Source: Topomyia yanbarensis (taxonomy: Eukaryota; Arthropoda; Insecta; Diptera; Culicidae). Taken from it: a stretch of 64,000 nt of DNA. The first letter of the stretch is position 1; every line of letters begins with the position of its first letter. Shown here in pieces: positions 1-12,180 of this stretch. Location of the stretch: contig NC_080672.1 of the NCBI RefSeq assembly GCF_030247195.1, positions 372,442,166 through 372,506,165 on the forward strand, written 5' to 3'. The notes below the pieces were generated by a model, which had not been told where the DNA came from, did not search any database, and saw only the letters and a list, made by a program, of their open reading frames with translations. The position numbers were made by a program, and so were the translations under genes.

Positions 1-614
1 TTCGTAGCTATACACCCTAAAATCCCAAAAATCCAAAAGGGACCCAAGTACATGAACCAGTCTGATAACGTACCATCCATATACCACGTGGACTATTTTG
101 GGAAGACTAGGGGTCCACACTTGTCCATGGGGATTGAGGAGAGAGGTGGTATGGCAAATATCCACGTGGACATTTTTAATAATATATAAACATTATTATC
201 ATTTATATACAAGTAAGACCATCAAGAGAAGAAGTATTGCCCTGCGTATTGCAATACATTTTTTAAAAACCTTCGAGTCGTCTAAATTTTTCTTCCATGT
301 TATTGAATAACACTGGGAGAGATGCTTATCTGGTAAGTTACTCATGGATTTGCGCATCGATTTCGTTTCATCGGTATCTGGCGGGCCGACTTGGTTACTT
401 AAATTGACTTCAATTCCATAAACGGAGCACTATTTGTGTTCACAAGAAAATTACTGGTCACGGTTTCTAAAAACTGATCAGTTCAGTTCTAGTAAATTGA
501 TTCCATACATATACAAAGGATTGTTTGAACAGATCGAAAATGTTTAGGAGAGTTGTCATTTTCAGTTTTGTTTTGTTTCTTATAAAAGGTTTATTAAATA
601 ACCAGGTTACTTAA
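1..614. other. AT-rich intergenic DNA with part of a dispersed repeat
   Basis: No convincing gene is visible. The 70-aa frame starting near 98 has no recognisable domain and looks spurious. Bases about 345-470 resemble 40712-40850, sharing the order cgtttcatc, then aaacgga, cactattt and ggtca, so this is a diverged copy of a dispersed repeat of unknown class. Confidence 0.4.
345..470 (+). repeat. Diverged dispersed repeat (partner at 40712-40850)
   Basis: Both copies contain a tcatggat-like start, cgtttcatc, then aaacggaNcactattt and an (a/c)(c/t)ggtca block with the same order and similar spacing. Identity by eye is moderate. No coding frame or termini are evident, so the class is unknown. 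It may be the 3' portion of a retroelement. Confidence 0.35.
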
Positions 615-697
615 ATAACCAACCGGATTTTGGAAAAATAAACAAAAACAAGAAATTTAAACTGTATCTTTCATTAAAATTCCTACCTGAACCACTG

Positions 698-2433
698 CAC
701 AGTGGTCCAGAATGCGCAGGAATTTTAACTTTTTGCTAAAATTAAATGACTTAGCCTTACAACATGTTTGGCAAGTTGTTGTACTTTGCAAGGCCCTTCT
801 TTTTGTTTAAACCGATGCTAGGGTGGTTCTAAATTTAGCAATATTTAAAATAGAACTTTTTAACGGTTTGAGATAGAGCTTTACTGTCTTCGATGAAGTT
901 GTAGAACAACACATTTTAGACAAATTTGCTGAAGACATGCAAGCTCTAGCTTTTCTATTTTCCATTGCACGAGAAATTCAAATGTAAGCTTTGGGATGTT
1001 CCTTAAAAAAAGGTTTTATTTCTATAACTTATGAAGTTTTTATTTTACGCTAAAGTACCCTTTGGACAACTTGAAAATTATTTTAGGGCACATAATTTGC
1101 TTTAAAATACCAACTACTTAACTTTTTTTTCTTTTTAAAGTTATAAGAACTTTTATATAAAAATATAACTTTTTCAAGTAGAATTATCTTCGATTCGGGC
1201 ACTGAACATTAAACACTGTTGCTTTCATATGAAATAGCATGCTTTGTAGTATCACCAAAAATGGCAAATACGATATTTTTTATATCTTGCAATATTTACT
1301 CAAAAAATAGTTTATTTTTAGTAAAAAGTATATATAACTTTCTAACAAGCGAAGCTAGAGGTTCAATATATTAAGACAAATTGTTCTCCTTCAAAATATC
1401 TGAAAGTATTTCTAAAGTGATCTTAATGAAAAATCAAAACTGCAAAAGTTATACAAAGAAAACCATTTTTTAAGAAATGCCCTAAATTTTTTTGGTAAAT
1501 TTCTTGTAAAATGAAAAGTACGCGACATAGGGTTTCTGTGTCTTCGACAAAGTTTTTTAAAATTTCATTTTCTTCAATTTTCTGGAAGACAGCGAAACTC
1601 TATCTCGAACCATTAAAAATTTAGAACCACCCTACCCACTATTTAAAATAATAGAATAGTATTGTAAAGTGCAATATTTTATCATGAAAACGAAACTACA
1701 TTTTTTATATTGTTCACCATGAAAATAATTGAAACATATTACAAAGAGTCATTTCATGAAAAACCAAATTTTTAATATAACTTTTTCAGTTTTTATTTTT
1801 TCCAACCTATCTATAAGATGTTTTTTAGAGTTTTTGAAGATGAACATTTTCTTCTAATACATCAAAACTCTAGCTTTTATTGTTCAGAAGATATAATCAC
1901 TAAATATTTCAAAAATAGATTTTTTTAAATCAATTTTATGAAATTTAAAAAAATATCGTATTCGCCATTTTTTGCCCAATTATAGCTCTAATCATGACCT
2001 TATTTATAGTTCAATAAGAATTATCTTTTATTTGCCCCAAATGAGTGATATTGTTATTCCAAACAACCCCATTTTCGGCGAAAAAGTGTTTATAACTTTT
2101 CAACCGAAAAAGGTTGGTTATATGGTGCCATGGAACAAATTATTCGCCTTGAAACAGTCTTAAAGTTGTCTGAAGACTACTTCAGTTTTAAATGAATACA
2201 GCAAAAGTTATTGGAATAAAACTGTATTTCGAAGAAACACCCTAAGCTTCGACTTTAAATTTGTTGTAAAATAAAAAGTATGACCGATAGAGCTTACATG
2301 TCTTCAGCAAACTTTTCCAAAATTTGTCGTTCTACAACTTCGCTGAAGGTCGTTTGGCTCTAGCTAGATAATAATGTTTAGTTTTAGTAAAATCTCGAAA
2401 TTCCTGCAAAATTTGCATTCTGGACCACTGTGC
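698..2433. mobile_element. Transib-like nonautonomous element, 5-bp TSD
   Basis: The termini are perfect 18-bp inverted repeats, CACAGTGGTCCAGAATGC, flanked by the 5-bp direct repeat CACTG (693-697 and 2434-2438). A CACAGTG-type terminus with 5-bp duplications is the hallmark of Transib, the transposon superfamily related to RAG1. The interior is a long, diverged inverted repeat with no ORF that looks like a transposase. A TA-type MITE is nested at 821-1632. The superfamily assignment is inference from termini and TSD only. Confidence 0.7.
821..1632. mobile_element. TA-TSD foldback MITE, GGGTGGTTC termini
   Basis: It is bounded by TA dinucleotides (819-820, 1633-1634), with termini gggtggttctaaattt and aaatttagaaccaccc. 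The arms continue inward through agatagagc...ctgtcttc and its complement at about 1535-1610. The TA duplication is consistent with a Tc1/mariner-type nonautonomous element. It lies inside the Transib-like element 698-2433. A terminus of the same type (tagggtggttcg) occurs alone at about 5491. Confidence 0.6.
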
Positions 2434-2526
2434 ACTGGCACAAGACCCTTCAAAATGAAGCCATTTTCACTGTTTCATTGAATTAACAAAGATTTATTTC
2501 GATAAAATATACATGAATAATTTTAT

Positions 2527-2660
2527 TTGTTTTTTTTTTATTCAATTCGTTTATTTGATAAGGCACGTTTGCGTTAGCTTGAAGGTGCCATTTTTTCTTT
2601 GTTTTACATTTTGAATTGCTTAAAACTAGGAGGTTACACATTTATTTTGTATTTGTTGAT
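2527..2660 (-). mobile_element. Truncated retroelement 3' end (minus strand)
   Basis: A T-rich start (an A tail on the minus strand) is followed by ttcgtttatttgata, gcgttagcttg, ggtgcc and aaaactaggaggttac. The same ordered blocks occur at 36315-36430 beside a similar T-run. Shared 3' end, A-tail and different lengths fit 5'-truncated copies of a non-LTR retrotransposon or other retroposon. No coding sequence remains. Confidence 0.5.
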
Positions 2661-3360
2661 TATTACAATAATTAGCACAACGGTCAAAATGTGGCAAAAA
2701 TGGTTATTTTATGCTATTCTTGAGTTTTTCTAATTATTTTGCATAAAACATGAATTTCACATCAATGGCCATTGATATGCATCACAAATGTAAAACTTCC
2801 TCAATGATGGATCTTTAATACATCCAAAAATAGTAGCTTTCGTCAATTTTTTTTAACTTTATATTATCACTGTTCGATTTACAGACATTATTTAGTGAAA
2901 GACCATGAGATTACTCGAATAAAAAGAGAGGGGCAAGAGAGAAGACCTATGCATTGGTTATTCAATTTGGTCGCCATATTGAAGCCAACCTTTTCTTATC
3001 GGAAAATGCCTTATTTTCTTTATATTTTGGTTTAAATTGAGTAATTTAATGGTTTTTTACTAAATAATGTTCATAAGTTATCAATAGTGGACTATTTATG
3101 GGTGTATTAAGGAACCGTCATTGAGGAAGTCTAACCTCCAATATTAATATGTATGATGCACACCGGTGGGTATTGATATGAAATTTATGTTTTTATGCAA
3201 AATGCATACATCCTAGAATTTTTTTTCGTGATGAAAACTCATTTGTTACCTAAAATTGTCGCTTTTGGAATTTTTTGATCATGGTGCTGATAATTACAAA
3301 CTAAGTTAGTATAAAAAAAGTTTGAATAAAAAAACTCAATGCAATAAATGACCTGCATCA

Positions 3361-3584
3361 AGCCAAAGCGAACTGAGCGCCATATTTTATTCCGGTATTT
3401 TTAATGGAAAAATTATTTTTTCGATAATTTACCATTATCATAGAAAGTTTAAGGGTACTTATTTGCTTTCGATTGCTATTTCAGTTCTCAGAAATAAATT
3501 GATGTAAGTGTTTATAGTGCTACATTGGATGCGATAGCGATTTTTAGGAAGGTACCTCCAAATGGCGCTTGGTCCTCTTTGGCT
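3361..3584. mobile_element. Small MITE, AGCCAAAG termini
   Basis: Left agccaaagcgaactgagcgccat (3361 on) is mirrored at the right by atggcgcttggtcctctttggct, ending at 3584. The element is about 224 bp with imperfect arms and an AT-rich centre, with no ORF. The TSD is unclear. It lies within the outer foldback 615-3785. Confidence 0.5.
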
Positions 3585-3785
3585 TAACACAGTCCAAATA
3601 ACAAATACAACTTTTTAAAATGTATTTTTTCGATACAAAACTTTGCTAATTCAATGGTACAGTGAAAATGGTAATATTTTGAGATGACTTGTGCCAGTGG
3701 TTTTAGTTGGAATTTTAATGAAAGAAACAGCTTAAATTTTTTGTTTAGGCTTATATTTTGAAAATCTTGTTAGGGCATCCTTACG

Positions 3786-5336
3786 AAAAATTTTTTTGAT
3801 CCTGGTTAAAACATCATTGTTTCTATAAATAATTCTATTAGAAATACTTAGAAACACTTTTGTATATGTTACATACATTTTTATAGTACACTCTGTAGAT
3901 ATTGATACATTTAATTCAAATGGGTGCTGAGTTTTTCATGGAATGACTAGTCAATCATAATAATATGTTTTTATTAAATATTGAACTCGAGATTGTCGAT
4001 AATCGTGTACCTACTGTTAGAAAGGGCAACTTTCCAACACGCAAGTTATGCAAACAACGCACCTACACATACAAACACACAGCCAATCGCGTCCGAATCG
4101 AGTGGCAACATGGGCTCTTCGCAGTAGTGCGATGCCTTCCCCGTGTAATTGCAACTATAACCGATTGGTGCCTGGCCATTACACTGCATTATTAAACGAC
4201 GACGCGCGGCCATCGCGTTTCTTCTGGTCAAACAATTACCTTTAAAGCGTTTGTTTCTGTGCCTCACTACTTGGTCGGTAGCTTTAATCAAGCATTTGTG
4301 TACACCGCGTTGCGTTGTAGGCGTTCTGCTAGCATTGCATACCAGGGTGGTCGCTGGCTTTGGGATGGGTGCGATATAGTCTGCCTATATTGTTCGATGT
4401 TTGGAATTTATTTAAATGTTATTGCTATTTTCAAGATTATTATACACACATATGATGAATTATTAATCGTAGTTTTTCAAATAAAGTTTTTATTTCTAAA
4501 ACGAGTATTTCAGAAATGCCACGAAGCGGCTTTCGTGGGCTTATTACGAATCGGTTTTATTAGTCAAATGAATTGTTTGTTGAAATATTTGAAAATATTA
4601 CAATATTTTAATTACCGCAAGGTTCTACTTTATCGTTTTGGTTGGCTATTCTCGTTTAATTTAGGATTAAAAGAAACGAAAGCAATAAAATTGAAAGACG
4701 GTAGGTATTCTAGAGCGAATCAGTTATAAACTTAAAACGGAAAACTAGAGCTAGGCAGGCTCACATGGACATGGTCGAAAGAAAACGTTAAGAACTTTTT
4801 GCCTTCTTTGTTTTATTAAAAAATATTATTTTTTCGTATTTCCACCTTGTATAATGATAAATTTGGAGCAACTTTGCTGACACTATTTATCTATATAAAG
4901 GGTGTTTTTCTAACGTTTTTTCCACGTTGAAATTTCTGACAACTGAGTTGACGTATGATCCTAATTCTTCTTTTAATTACTTCATTTTTTTTGCAATTTC
5001 ATCGTTTCCAAATTTTGGAAATTGAATAAAAAATTACCGTTTGGTGAAGCAAACGTTTCGCAGGTTGCTGCCAAAACATCATTTTTTCAGACATGGCCTC
5101 TGGATAAAGACTCGCCAACTCTATCGTTTGTTTACCATTTATCTGCCAGTGTCATTTCATTCCAATCGAGCACCAGAGAGATGTAGAATACATAAGGAGC
5201 CCGTACTTCAAATGTTTTGATACTAATGGGAATTGTCGGATAAAAAGTGATTTGGGCTAGGAATATTTCAAATTATTTTTTATAAAAATGATGGTGGTCC
5301 TGAAGAGAACCGTTTTGTTGGCGTTGTTGTCGTCGG
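3786..5336. other. Unassigned region, GC-richer patch at 3990-4390
   Basis: No recognisable gene. The patch 3990-4390 is richer in G+C and carries overlapping frames on both strands, including a 156-aa plus frame at 4259-4729. None has a domain, good codon bias or a splice context I can defend. Bases about 4500-4620 resemble 7060-7150 (attacgaatc, tcaaa(t/c)gaatt, gataaaat-like), so part of the frame is a dispersed repeat. Confidence 0.35.
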
Positions 5337-5341
5337 CGCTG

Positions 5342-6205
5342 CACAGTGATCACCTTCCATACAAAAGTCGGACAAAACCTCAAAAGTGGCCTGAATTTGA
5401 TGAAAACTTTACATTAAGGTAATTTTGTGACGCTGAATTCATATTTGATGGTCGTTTTTTGTTTTTTTATTGCTTCAAAATTTTGGCACGTAGGGTGGTT
5501 CGAAAATTCAATATTTACGAATATAAAGTGCACTACATCCGAAAATTCATTTTCAAAAAATTAGGCGCGGTGAATTTTTTAACAGAATACACATTTTTTC
5601 AATTGTTAATAATGATAAGACACATCTATAAATTATATTACGAACCCTGGGTAATCAAAGGCTACCATGCGTCTCCTTCAGACATATCATGAAAAATCAC
5701 CTTTTTCATACCTCGGGGCAGAAAGGGGCAAAACAAGATATTTATTTTCGGAAAGTACACTAATTTTCAAGTATCATGAACAACAAGCGATCTTTCCGAA
5801 CTGTTTCAAAAAAAAGTACAGCCACTTTGAATATTATAACTTTAATTTATTGCGCGATTTATTATTTGTTCCTCATGTCTGAGCGAGAAGAAAGGCTTGT
5901 ATCGACTAAATCGTATGGCAACTATAAGTCCAGCGAATAACCTTTAAAATGAAACCAGTTCAATCCTAATAGGAGTCTTAAATAAAAAGATATATTCATT
6001 TGAATAACTTAGGTTTGAAAACAGTGTTTCTCAGAACTGATCATCTATTTCATCTTTGAAGTTCTGTAAAAAATCGAACTATTGGCCTCAGGACTTTATA
6101 TTTTGAGAAGACTTTATTCAACCTGTCAAGAAACAGGGAAAAATGTTAAATCATGAAAAATCTAAAATAAAATTTTGAGGTTTTGTCCGGCTAGGCGACA
6201 CTGTG
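5342..6205. mobile_element. Transib-like element with 12/23 RSS-like ends
   Basis: The termini are CACAGTG heptamers (5342-5348, and the complement at 6199-6205) flanked by the 5-bp duplication CGCTG (5337-5341, 6206-6210). Each end then has an identical 17-nt block, cggacaaaacctcaaaa. The nonamer-like ACAAAACCT in it lies exactly 23 nt from the left heptamer (5372-5380) and exactly 12 nt from the right one (6178-6186). The V(D)J signal is CACAGTG, a 12- or 23-nt spacer and ACAAAAACC, so the match is heptamer 7/7 and nonamer 7/9. The body is noncoding AT-rich DNA with no RAG1/Transib core. Confidence 0.75.
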
Positions 6206-6210
6206 CGCTG

Positions 6211-7361
6211 GCTTCGATTCTCGTTACTATTCCCGGGTTTAGCTGTTGTCCTGCATGCGATTCTGACAGGATTGGTTATTTGGTTTATTTCACGTTACAA
6301 AATAAACCACTGGATCAATTAAAGAAAGTGATATAAAAAATACGAACTATATCTTCGGGTTTCTGCATTGACTTTTGACAAATTATATTTGGCGAAGAAA
6401 TAATATCTTCAAATTTTATTCTTTTCAGTGGACTTGCTGAAACCGACTGAAATCATAATTCTTTCTGTTCAAGCTTCGCGGTTCGGTGCATGAAATTAGC
6501 GGGAACCAATAACAAACGAGCTTCGGTCAGATGATTTAAATCGGTTTTTTTCATGTGTATGCTATCTTCCATCCATCGGAAATGAAAATGATAGCCTCTG
6601 CTAGTAGCACGTAACGACACAAACTGATTCATCCACCAGCCTTGTACAGCTCACAAATATTTCCTTCTTGGTATTGTACAGTCTTTCGCTCGCTTCAAGC
6701 ACCCAAATACGAATGAAAATAGAAATTAATTTGTAGCGAACCTATATTTAAAACTTTTCCTCAATTACGTGTTTGGTTGGTGCACTATATTGACGGCTCT
6801 GACCGAGAGAAGCTAAAAATTTTCACCATTTTCGAGTAGTTTCCGAAAGATTTTTCAAAACATTTTTTTCGTTATAAATGCATGTTATACATACTCCAAA
6901 TTTTAATACTACATTGCTGAACATACACTGAGAGAATATATTCGTAAATCTGCTACGAATAGTTTTCGTAAAGAAAACTTTCGTAAAATATATAAATTTT
7001 TCGTACATATGATGAACAGTTCGTAGTTTCGTGACGAGTTTTTGCGTAAAAACCATGAAACGAATTCGTAGGGTCATTACGAATCTGTTTCATCAATCAA
7101 ACGAATTATTTGATAAAATACACGAAAGTCTTTATAATATTTACGAGCATCTTTATTAATATGAACAATTTTTTCTGAAGAATCACCAAAATAATTATGC
7201 ACAAAAAATTATCTTTAAATTTGTTAAAAATAGATTAGATGCTTTCATTTCGTGCAATAAAAACATGGCGAATTGGTGAACGAAATTTTTTGTGATTTTT
7301 AAATATTTAGTGTACATTGCACGAAACGAAATGTATCGTTATTTTACCAAATGTTTGTATA
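6211..7361. other. Unassigned AT-rich region with a ttcgta-rich repeat
   Basis: 6211-6930 shows no gene or repeat I recognise. 6940-7150 is dense in ttcgta/tacgaa words and starts after acactgagaga, resembling the ends of foldback elements. Its right part (attacgaatctgtttcat, tcaaacgaattatttga) is homologous to about 4545-4600. Frames here, such as 6823-7077 on the minus strand, follow the repeat and are not genes. Confidence 0.35.
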
Positions 7362-7363
7362 TA

Positions 7364-8742
7364 GGGGAGACTGAGGAGACTTGATCCCCTTTTTTATTTT
7401 TCAATCCTACTCCGTGGAATGATTAAAAAATTATGTATTTTTTGTAGTTTTATATTGTTTCTAGGGTTGACTGATAATCATAAAAAAAATTCATGGAAAT
7501 ATTATACTGGACATGAGCTATGAGCATTTTTGGAACACATCAAAAAAATGGAAAATTCTTTGATTAGTGGAGACTCGATCCCTAATTTGGGGACACTTGA
7601 TTATTTTTTGAAAACGTGTTTAAAAGAGCATTTAGGGTAATAAGCCTATTTTTGCCCTGTTTCTATTATCATCCTACCCATCGGAAGCCTTTGGTTAGAG
7701 CAGCGTTTGCCATCTTTGCTCAACGCATTGGCTCAAATGGTGTTGCGATAATTGGGGTACTCGATTAGAGTTTTTGCTGCGCTCAAACAGAAGATTTGCA
7801 CCATTCTCAAGACAATTTTGTTATTATATTGGCTCTTGATAAGAGGCGAATGACATTAAGGCTAAAACCTCCATAATCGGAATTAAAAATTGCTCCTAAT
7901 AACAAAGCAAAGAAGCTGAAATAATAAAATTAATAATGAAATAATGTGGTACCCTTCCTAATAGGGCAAAAACAGTTACCTAGCCCCATTCAATGTTATA
8001 AATGTATTGTGGTATTGATTAAATTGTTGTGATTAGATATTACTATTTTTGTTACCACATATTACGCATCTCTCACCTGATTTTTATTACGAATTCCCCA
8101 AATCTCTGTGCAATTATTTGAAAGCTGTCGTTATTATAGTTGAGGAACGTCAAATGTGGGATGCATGGTTGCTACGTATACTGTAGTAAACAATTACAGT
8201 TAAGTTTTTGTATGATAAAGCGTTCATTTTTGACAGTTTTTTTGTTATTTTATGGCAACAATGACTTCAATTATTCTGGTGTGAATTTGGTTATTTTCAG
8301 TGGTGTGTATGAAGCATGGCGAAGGGGATCAAATCTCCACGAATTTGAAGGGATCAAGTGAACCCATAGCATCTATTTCAGCAAACTTTAGTACAAATAT
8401 AGTTGAACAAAAAAATCAGCTCAATCATAACGTATTCATATAATTGACATCCTCCTGTAATTCTGTATGCAAAAGTATAGTATGTAGTGGGTGACTTTAT
8501 CAATTGTATAAAAGTTTGAAAATTTGGAAAATAAATCTTCTTCAGTTCTTCTGAGATTTTTTTCTTTAAATCGTTAAAAATTCGGTAACACATGTCCAAT
8601 TTATTTTTTTGTGTTAAAGAAACTTATGTTTAGATAAAACTACGCAACTTTCTAGTATATTCGATTAATGTATTCTGATCCGCCTTTGAGTTACAATGAT
8701 GGGATCAAGTCTCCCCGGGGATCAAGTCTCCTCAGTCTCCCC
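7364..8742. mobile_element. TA-TSD element with GGGGAGACTGAGGAGACTTG termini
   Basis: Left ggggagactgaggagacttg and its exact complement at the right end are flanked by TA (7362-7363, 8743-8744). The perfect terminal repeat continues through atcccc. The gatcaagtctcc word is duplicated just inside the right end (8701-8731). Degenerate copies occur inside at about 7565, 7600, 8328 and 8350. The 1379-bp body has no ORF with transposase motifs. The TA duplication suggests Tc1/mariner-type mobilisation. Confidence 0.75.
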
Positions 8743-8744
8743 TA

Positions 8745-9535
8745 CACGAATATTTCATTAGTCGCACGATGCACCGAACAAAATTTTCGCATATTTTTTC
8801 ATCCGATCATTAAGGATCGATGTTTGACAATATCGATTTTTTTATATTAAAGAGATCAATCTGGGAAAATCGATTTCATTTCAAGTGTCCAGCACTATTG
8901 AGTACTCGTGACATTTACTGAAATTTTAAACTATAGTTGTGGAGGTATTTAAGCGGTTCTTTATTGATTTTTTTTATAGACTACTTTATTTAAGTTACAT
9001 ACAATTCTAGCATTTTCGAACGAACCGAAACCCCCAGCAATTTTGAATGTACGGTGAAAATTTGAGAACGATCAAAAATCATTTGTTCGAGTTACATTTC
9101 CGGCCAGATTAAAAAAGTGGTTTTGGGAAAAACGTAATCAAAGTTTTCCGTACACTCACGGTATACATAAAAGTCGTTGCGAATTGAAAATTTGAAAATT
9201 TGAACATTTATATATTATTGTTGCCTTCTGATATTTTGATATATCATTTTCAGTACCCTAAAACACATTTTTGACCAATAAAATTTCAATTTTACAAAAT
9301 AGTTATTGGGCTTATTGGGCCTTTTTTATGTTGCATGCTTTTTGCTACCCTCAACAGCCCAAACCAAAGTTCTGCAATTATCGTAACATATTGTGTAGAT
9401 TTAGTCTCGTTAGTAGTTAAAATAATAAAATAATATAACAAGTAACAACGTGAGATATAGTTTTGAATTTGATTTGTTATGTGTTTCTGGTCGGGTAGTG
9501 TTTGCAATACTTTTATGGATTTCGAAATATTAACG
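8745..9535. other. AT-rich DNA, nothing recognised
   Basis: No repeat boundary, RNA gene or supported coding frame is visible. The 71-aa minus frame near 9292-9507 has no recognisable domain and biased AT-rich codons. Confidence 0.4.
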
Positions 9536-9539
9536 TTCT

Positions 9540-10083
9540 TTTTTCATGTGCTGTGTGTTTTTGCCCCGTATCAGATTCGCGATACGGGCGTACGTTCAAT
9601 AACCCACTTGAATATGCAAATGGGCATGCGGTTATAAACCCGTATTCATACACTTGAAGTTTCATATAAGTTAGTACACACGACATTCAAGCGCCCAGGC
9701 GTTGAAATACAACTACATACAATCGCTTGAATCTTTCGCGATCATCCACACACACACGCCTACGCCCGCGATCTTGCTGACATGAAAACGTTTAGGTGAA
9801 TCAGTGAAACGTTTTAACACTTCTACATTTATAAACTCAGTCTCAGATGCGAACATATAAACGCTCGTTTCCATGCGAGCATGAAATCTCCATGTCCCCA
9901 CATCTAAACCGTACACTCAATATCACATTCCGAATCACAGTCCGCTGCAATTGGCCTTAAGGAGTGTTTCAATGGGTGACATTCCCCGTCTCGTCTGCAA
10001 TTGTAGTGAGTGCTTCTGACACTGGGAGCCCTTCCGAGAACGAAGCTCAACAACTCCTATTGGTCCAGTATCTTAAAAAAAAA
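9540..10083 (+). mobile_element. 5'-truncated copy A of the cacgcg-repeat retroposon
   Basis: This matches the last repeat unit and 3' end of copies B (10330-12175) and C (16253-18890). Ordered landmarks are catacaatcgctt, cgcgatcatcca, cgcccgcgatcttg, ccgtctcgtctgcaattgta and gggagcccttccgag, then an A-rich tail at 10074-10083. The 5' part is missing, as in incomplete reverse transcription. No ORF is supported, and no TSD was found. Confidence 0.6.
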
Positions 10084-10329
10084 GAAAGTAAATTCTACAA
10101 ATTTACCAAAGTCATCATCTCATTACATTTGCGAAAACGAAAACTTAAAATATTATCTTACTTTTTGGCCGATTTATCAGTAAATATATGGTATTAAAAG
10201 AAGAGGATTCTAATGTCAATAAAATTTGCATTATTTGAAAGTTGATGACAGAAATGCACTGTAGAACGGTCTTAAAGAGTCAAAATTTGGTCAAATTGAT
10301 TACTTTTCTGTTCAAATCACGATATTAAA

Positions 10330-12175
10330 TAATTTTTCACCCTCTCGCAAATTGATGGAATTGACGGTATTGTAAACATCATCAAGCAACAATAGATTCA
10401 ATAGAGTTATCTAAATATAAGAACCTTCCCTCTTTTTAGTTTCTATTTGCACCAAGTTCTGCTACTAGAGGTTAATTAGTTCTCATGTTAATAATCCACC
10501 AATCATTATGACTACTCAGGATTTGATTTATATAAGAAGCCCGCTTCAAGATGTTGATTACAATGCGCCTCGATAGTGGTGTATCGAGGAGGCCGGGTGG
10601 GCTGATGTGAGCCTTTTTTCTGTTCTATACTATTCCTCTCTTTACCAGCTCACAACCAACAATCAACCAATAACAAATAGATAATTGAGAAAGGCTGTGG
10701 TGGTTGGCTATTCAAGTATTACGAGTGTTTGAATTACTAATGTATAGTTGTCGTGTGATGATCATAACTTCAGCTGTATCTTTTACCTGTCTAATCTATT
10801 ACATCTCCCATCTGTTGTCTTTGATCTCTTATTTTTGAGACTTATACTGCCATTCTACTGGGTCAGTCAAAGATGACGCTTGTATCCACCAGATAACACG
10901 TTCCATGGTGACATGACCGGGAACTACAGTTGATACGAGGGAACTCACTCCATTCTAGCTTCTGAACGGCGCACTGAAATTTAGTATCATATTCACGCCT
11001 CGAGCGATCGTTCAGGACCACACGCAAATATGTGAACGTTACAACGGTCACAGAATCGAGTGTATACACGCGAATTCGCATACACGCTAGTACACGCGAA
11101 AAACACATTAACATACAAACGCTTGAGCTCTTCGCTACCACCCACGCTCACCTTCGCCCGTGATCTCGTAAACATGATTACACCTCGGTGATAGTGAACG
11201 TCTGGAAGTTTATACTCGATCCTAGAAGCCTAGGTCCATGCCTTCAGCTGGACCATACCTATTAGACAACACGTCTCATGGCGACGTGACCGGGAACCCT
11301 AGCGATGTAAGGGAACCTACTTTGCTAGAATCTAAACCGTACACCAAAAATTTAATATTAGATTCACGGTTCGTCCGACCATTCAAGAAAACTCGCAAAT
11401 ATGTTACAAAATAACGTTAGCATACAAACGATTGATCTCCTCGCGATTATTCAAGCAACCTACGCCCATGATCTCGCAAACATGATAACACCCCGGTGAT
11501 AAGGTGAACTTCTCAGCACTCATAAGCTTACAAACGCGATCTCAAGGGTCAACTTATAAACAGCCGCGTTCGCGCTATCATATTTCGGGCACGTCCCGAA
11601 GTCTTTATCCTCGGTTCCAACAGTCTAGGTCCATGTCAATTATTAGAAAAAAAAAACAAAAGAAAATTAAATTGAAAACTTAAGAAAAAACTAACTCCCA
11701 CATCCACTAGACAACATGTTCCATGGCGACATGACTGGGAAATTTAGTAATATGGAAGAAACCAGTTTCTTCTAGAATCTGAACCGTACGCGCAAAATTA
11801 AGTATCAGATTCACAGTCCGCGCGTGATCATTCTAGAACACACGGGAATATGAGAAAGGCTCACGGTTTTAATATAGAATTTATACAAGTGAACTTACAT
11901 ACATGTTAACACACGCGACATACAATCGCACACGCGATAGAACACGTTAACATACATATGCTCGAGCCCTTCACGATGATACACGCAAACGTGATGTCTC
12001 TCGCACATATCTGAACCGTACAATGAATGATATTCAAAATCAAGGCCCGCTTAATTTTCCTTAAACAGTGTTTCAGTGGGTGATATTTCCCATCTCGGCT
12101 GCAATTGTAGTGAGTGTTCTGACGGGGAGCCCTTCTGAGAAGCTTTACAGCTCCAGTAGAAAAACTCTCGATAAA
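10330..12175 (+). mobile_element. Copy B of the cacgcg-repeat retroposon
   Basis: It shares both ends with copy C: gacggtattgtaaacatcat near the start, then gcctcgatagtggt(g)tatcga, and the 3' block ctgacggggagcccttc ... ctccagtag...ctctcga. Inside are three diverged direct repeats marked by catgg(c/t)gac(a/g)tgac near 10902, 11278 and 11722. Each unit is rich in acacgcga words. It is shorter than copy C because one unit and the spacer are reduced. No ORF is supported. Confidence 0.6.
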
Positions 12176-12180
12176 AATTA

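Larger units (their letters stand above)
615..3785. mobile_element. Outer foldback element (arms split by a later insertion)
   Basis: The left arm (about 615-697, resuming at 2434-2515) is the inverted complement of the right arm (about 3628-3785). Matching pieces include tttcattaaaattcc against ggaattttaatgaaa, and ccattttcactgt against acagtgaaaatgg. The arm is continuous only if the block 698-2433 is removed, which shows that the block inserted later. The core contains a retroelement 3' end and a small MITE. No transposase is seen. Confidence 0.6.

Noticed and set aside
698..725. A 12/23 signal in the other CACAGTG elements (698-2433, 38989-40263)
   Set aside because: The heptamer is present, but no nonamer-like ACAAAAACC lies at 12 or 23 nt in 698-2433. 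In 38989-40263 both ends have only an AAAAAC word at the same 12-nt spacing, so the asymmetric claim is limited to 5342-6205.
4259..4729. 156-aa plus-strand ORF, the longest in the window
   Set aside because: No domain, no supporting splice or promoter context, and its middle overlaps a dispersed repeat shared with about 7060-7150.
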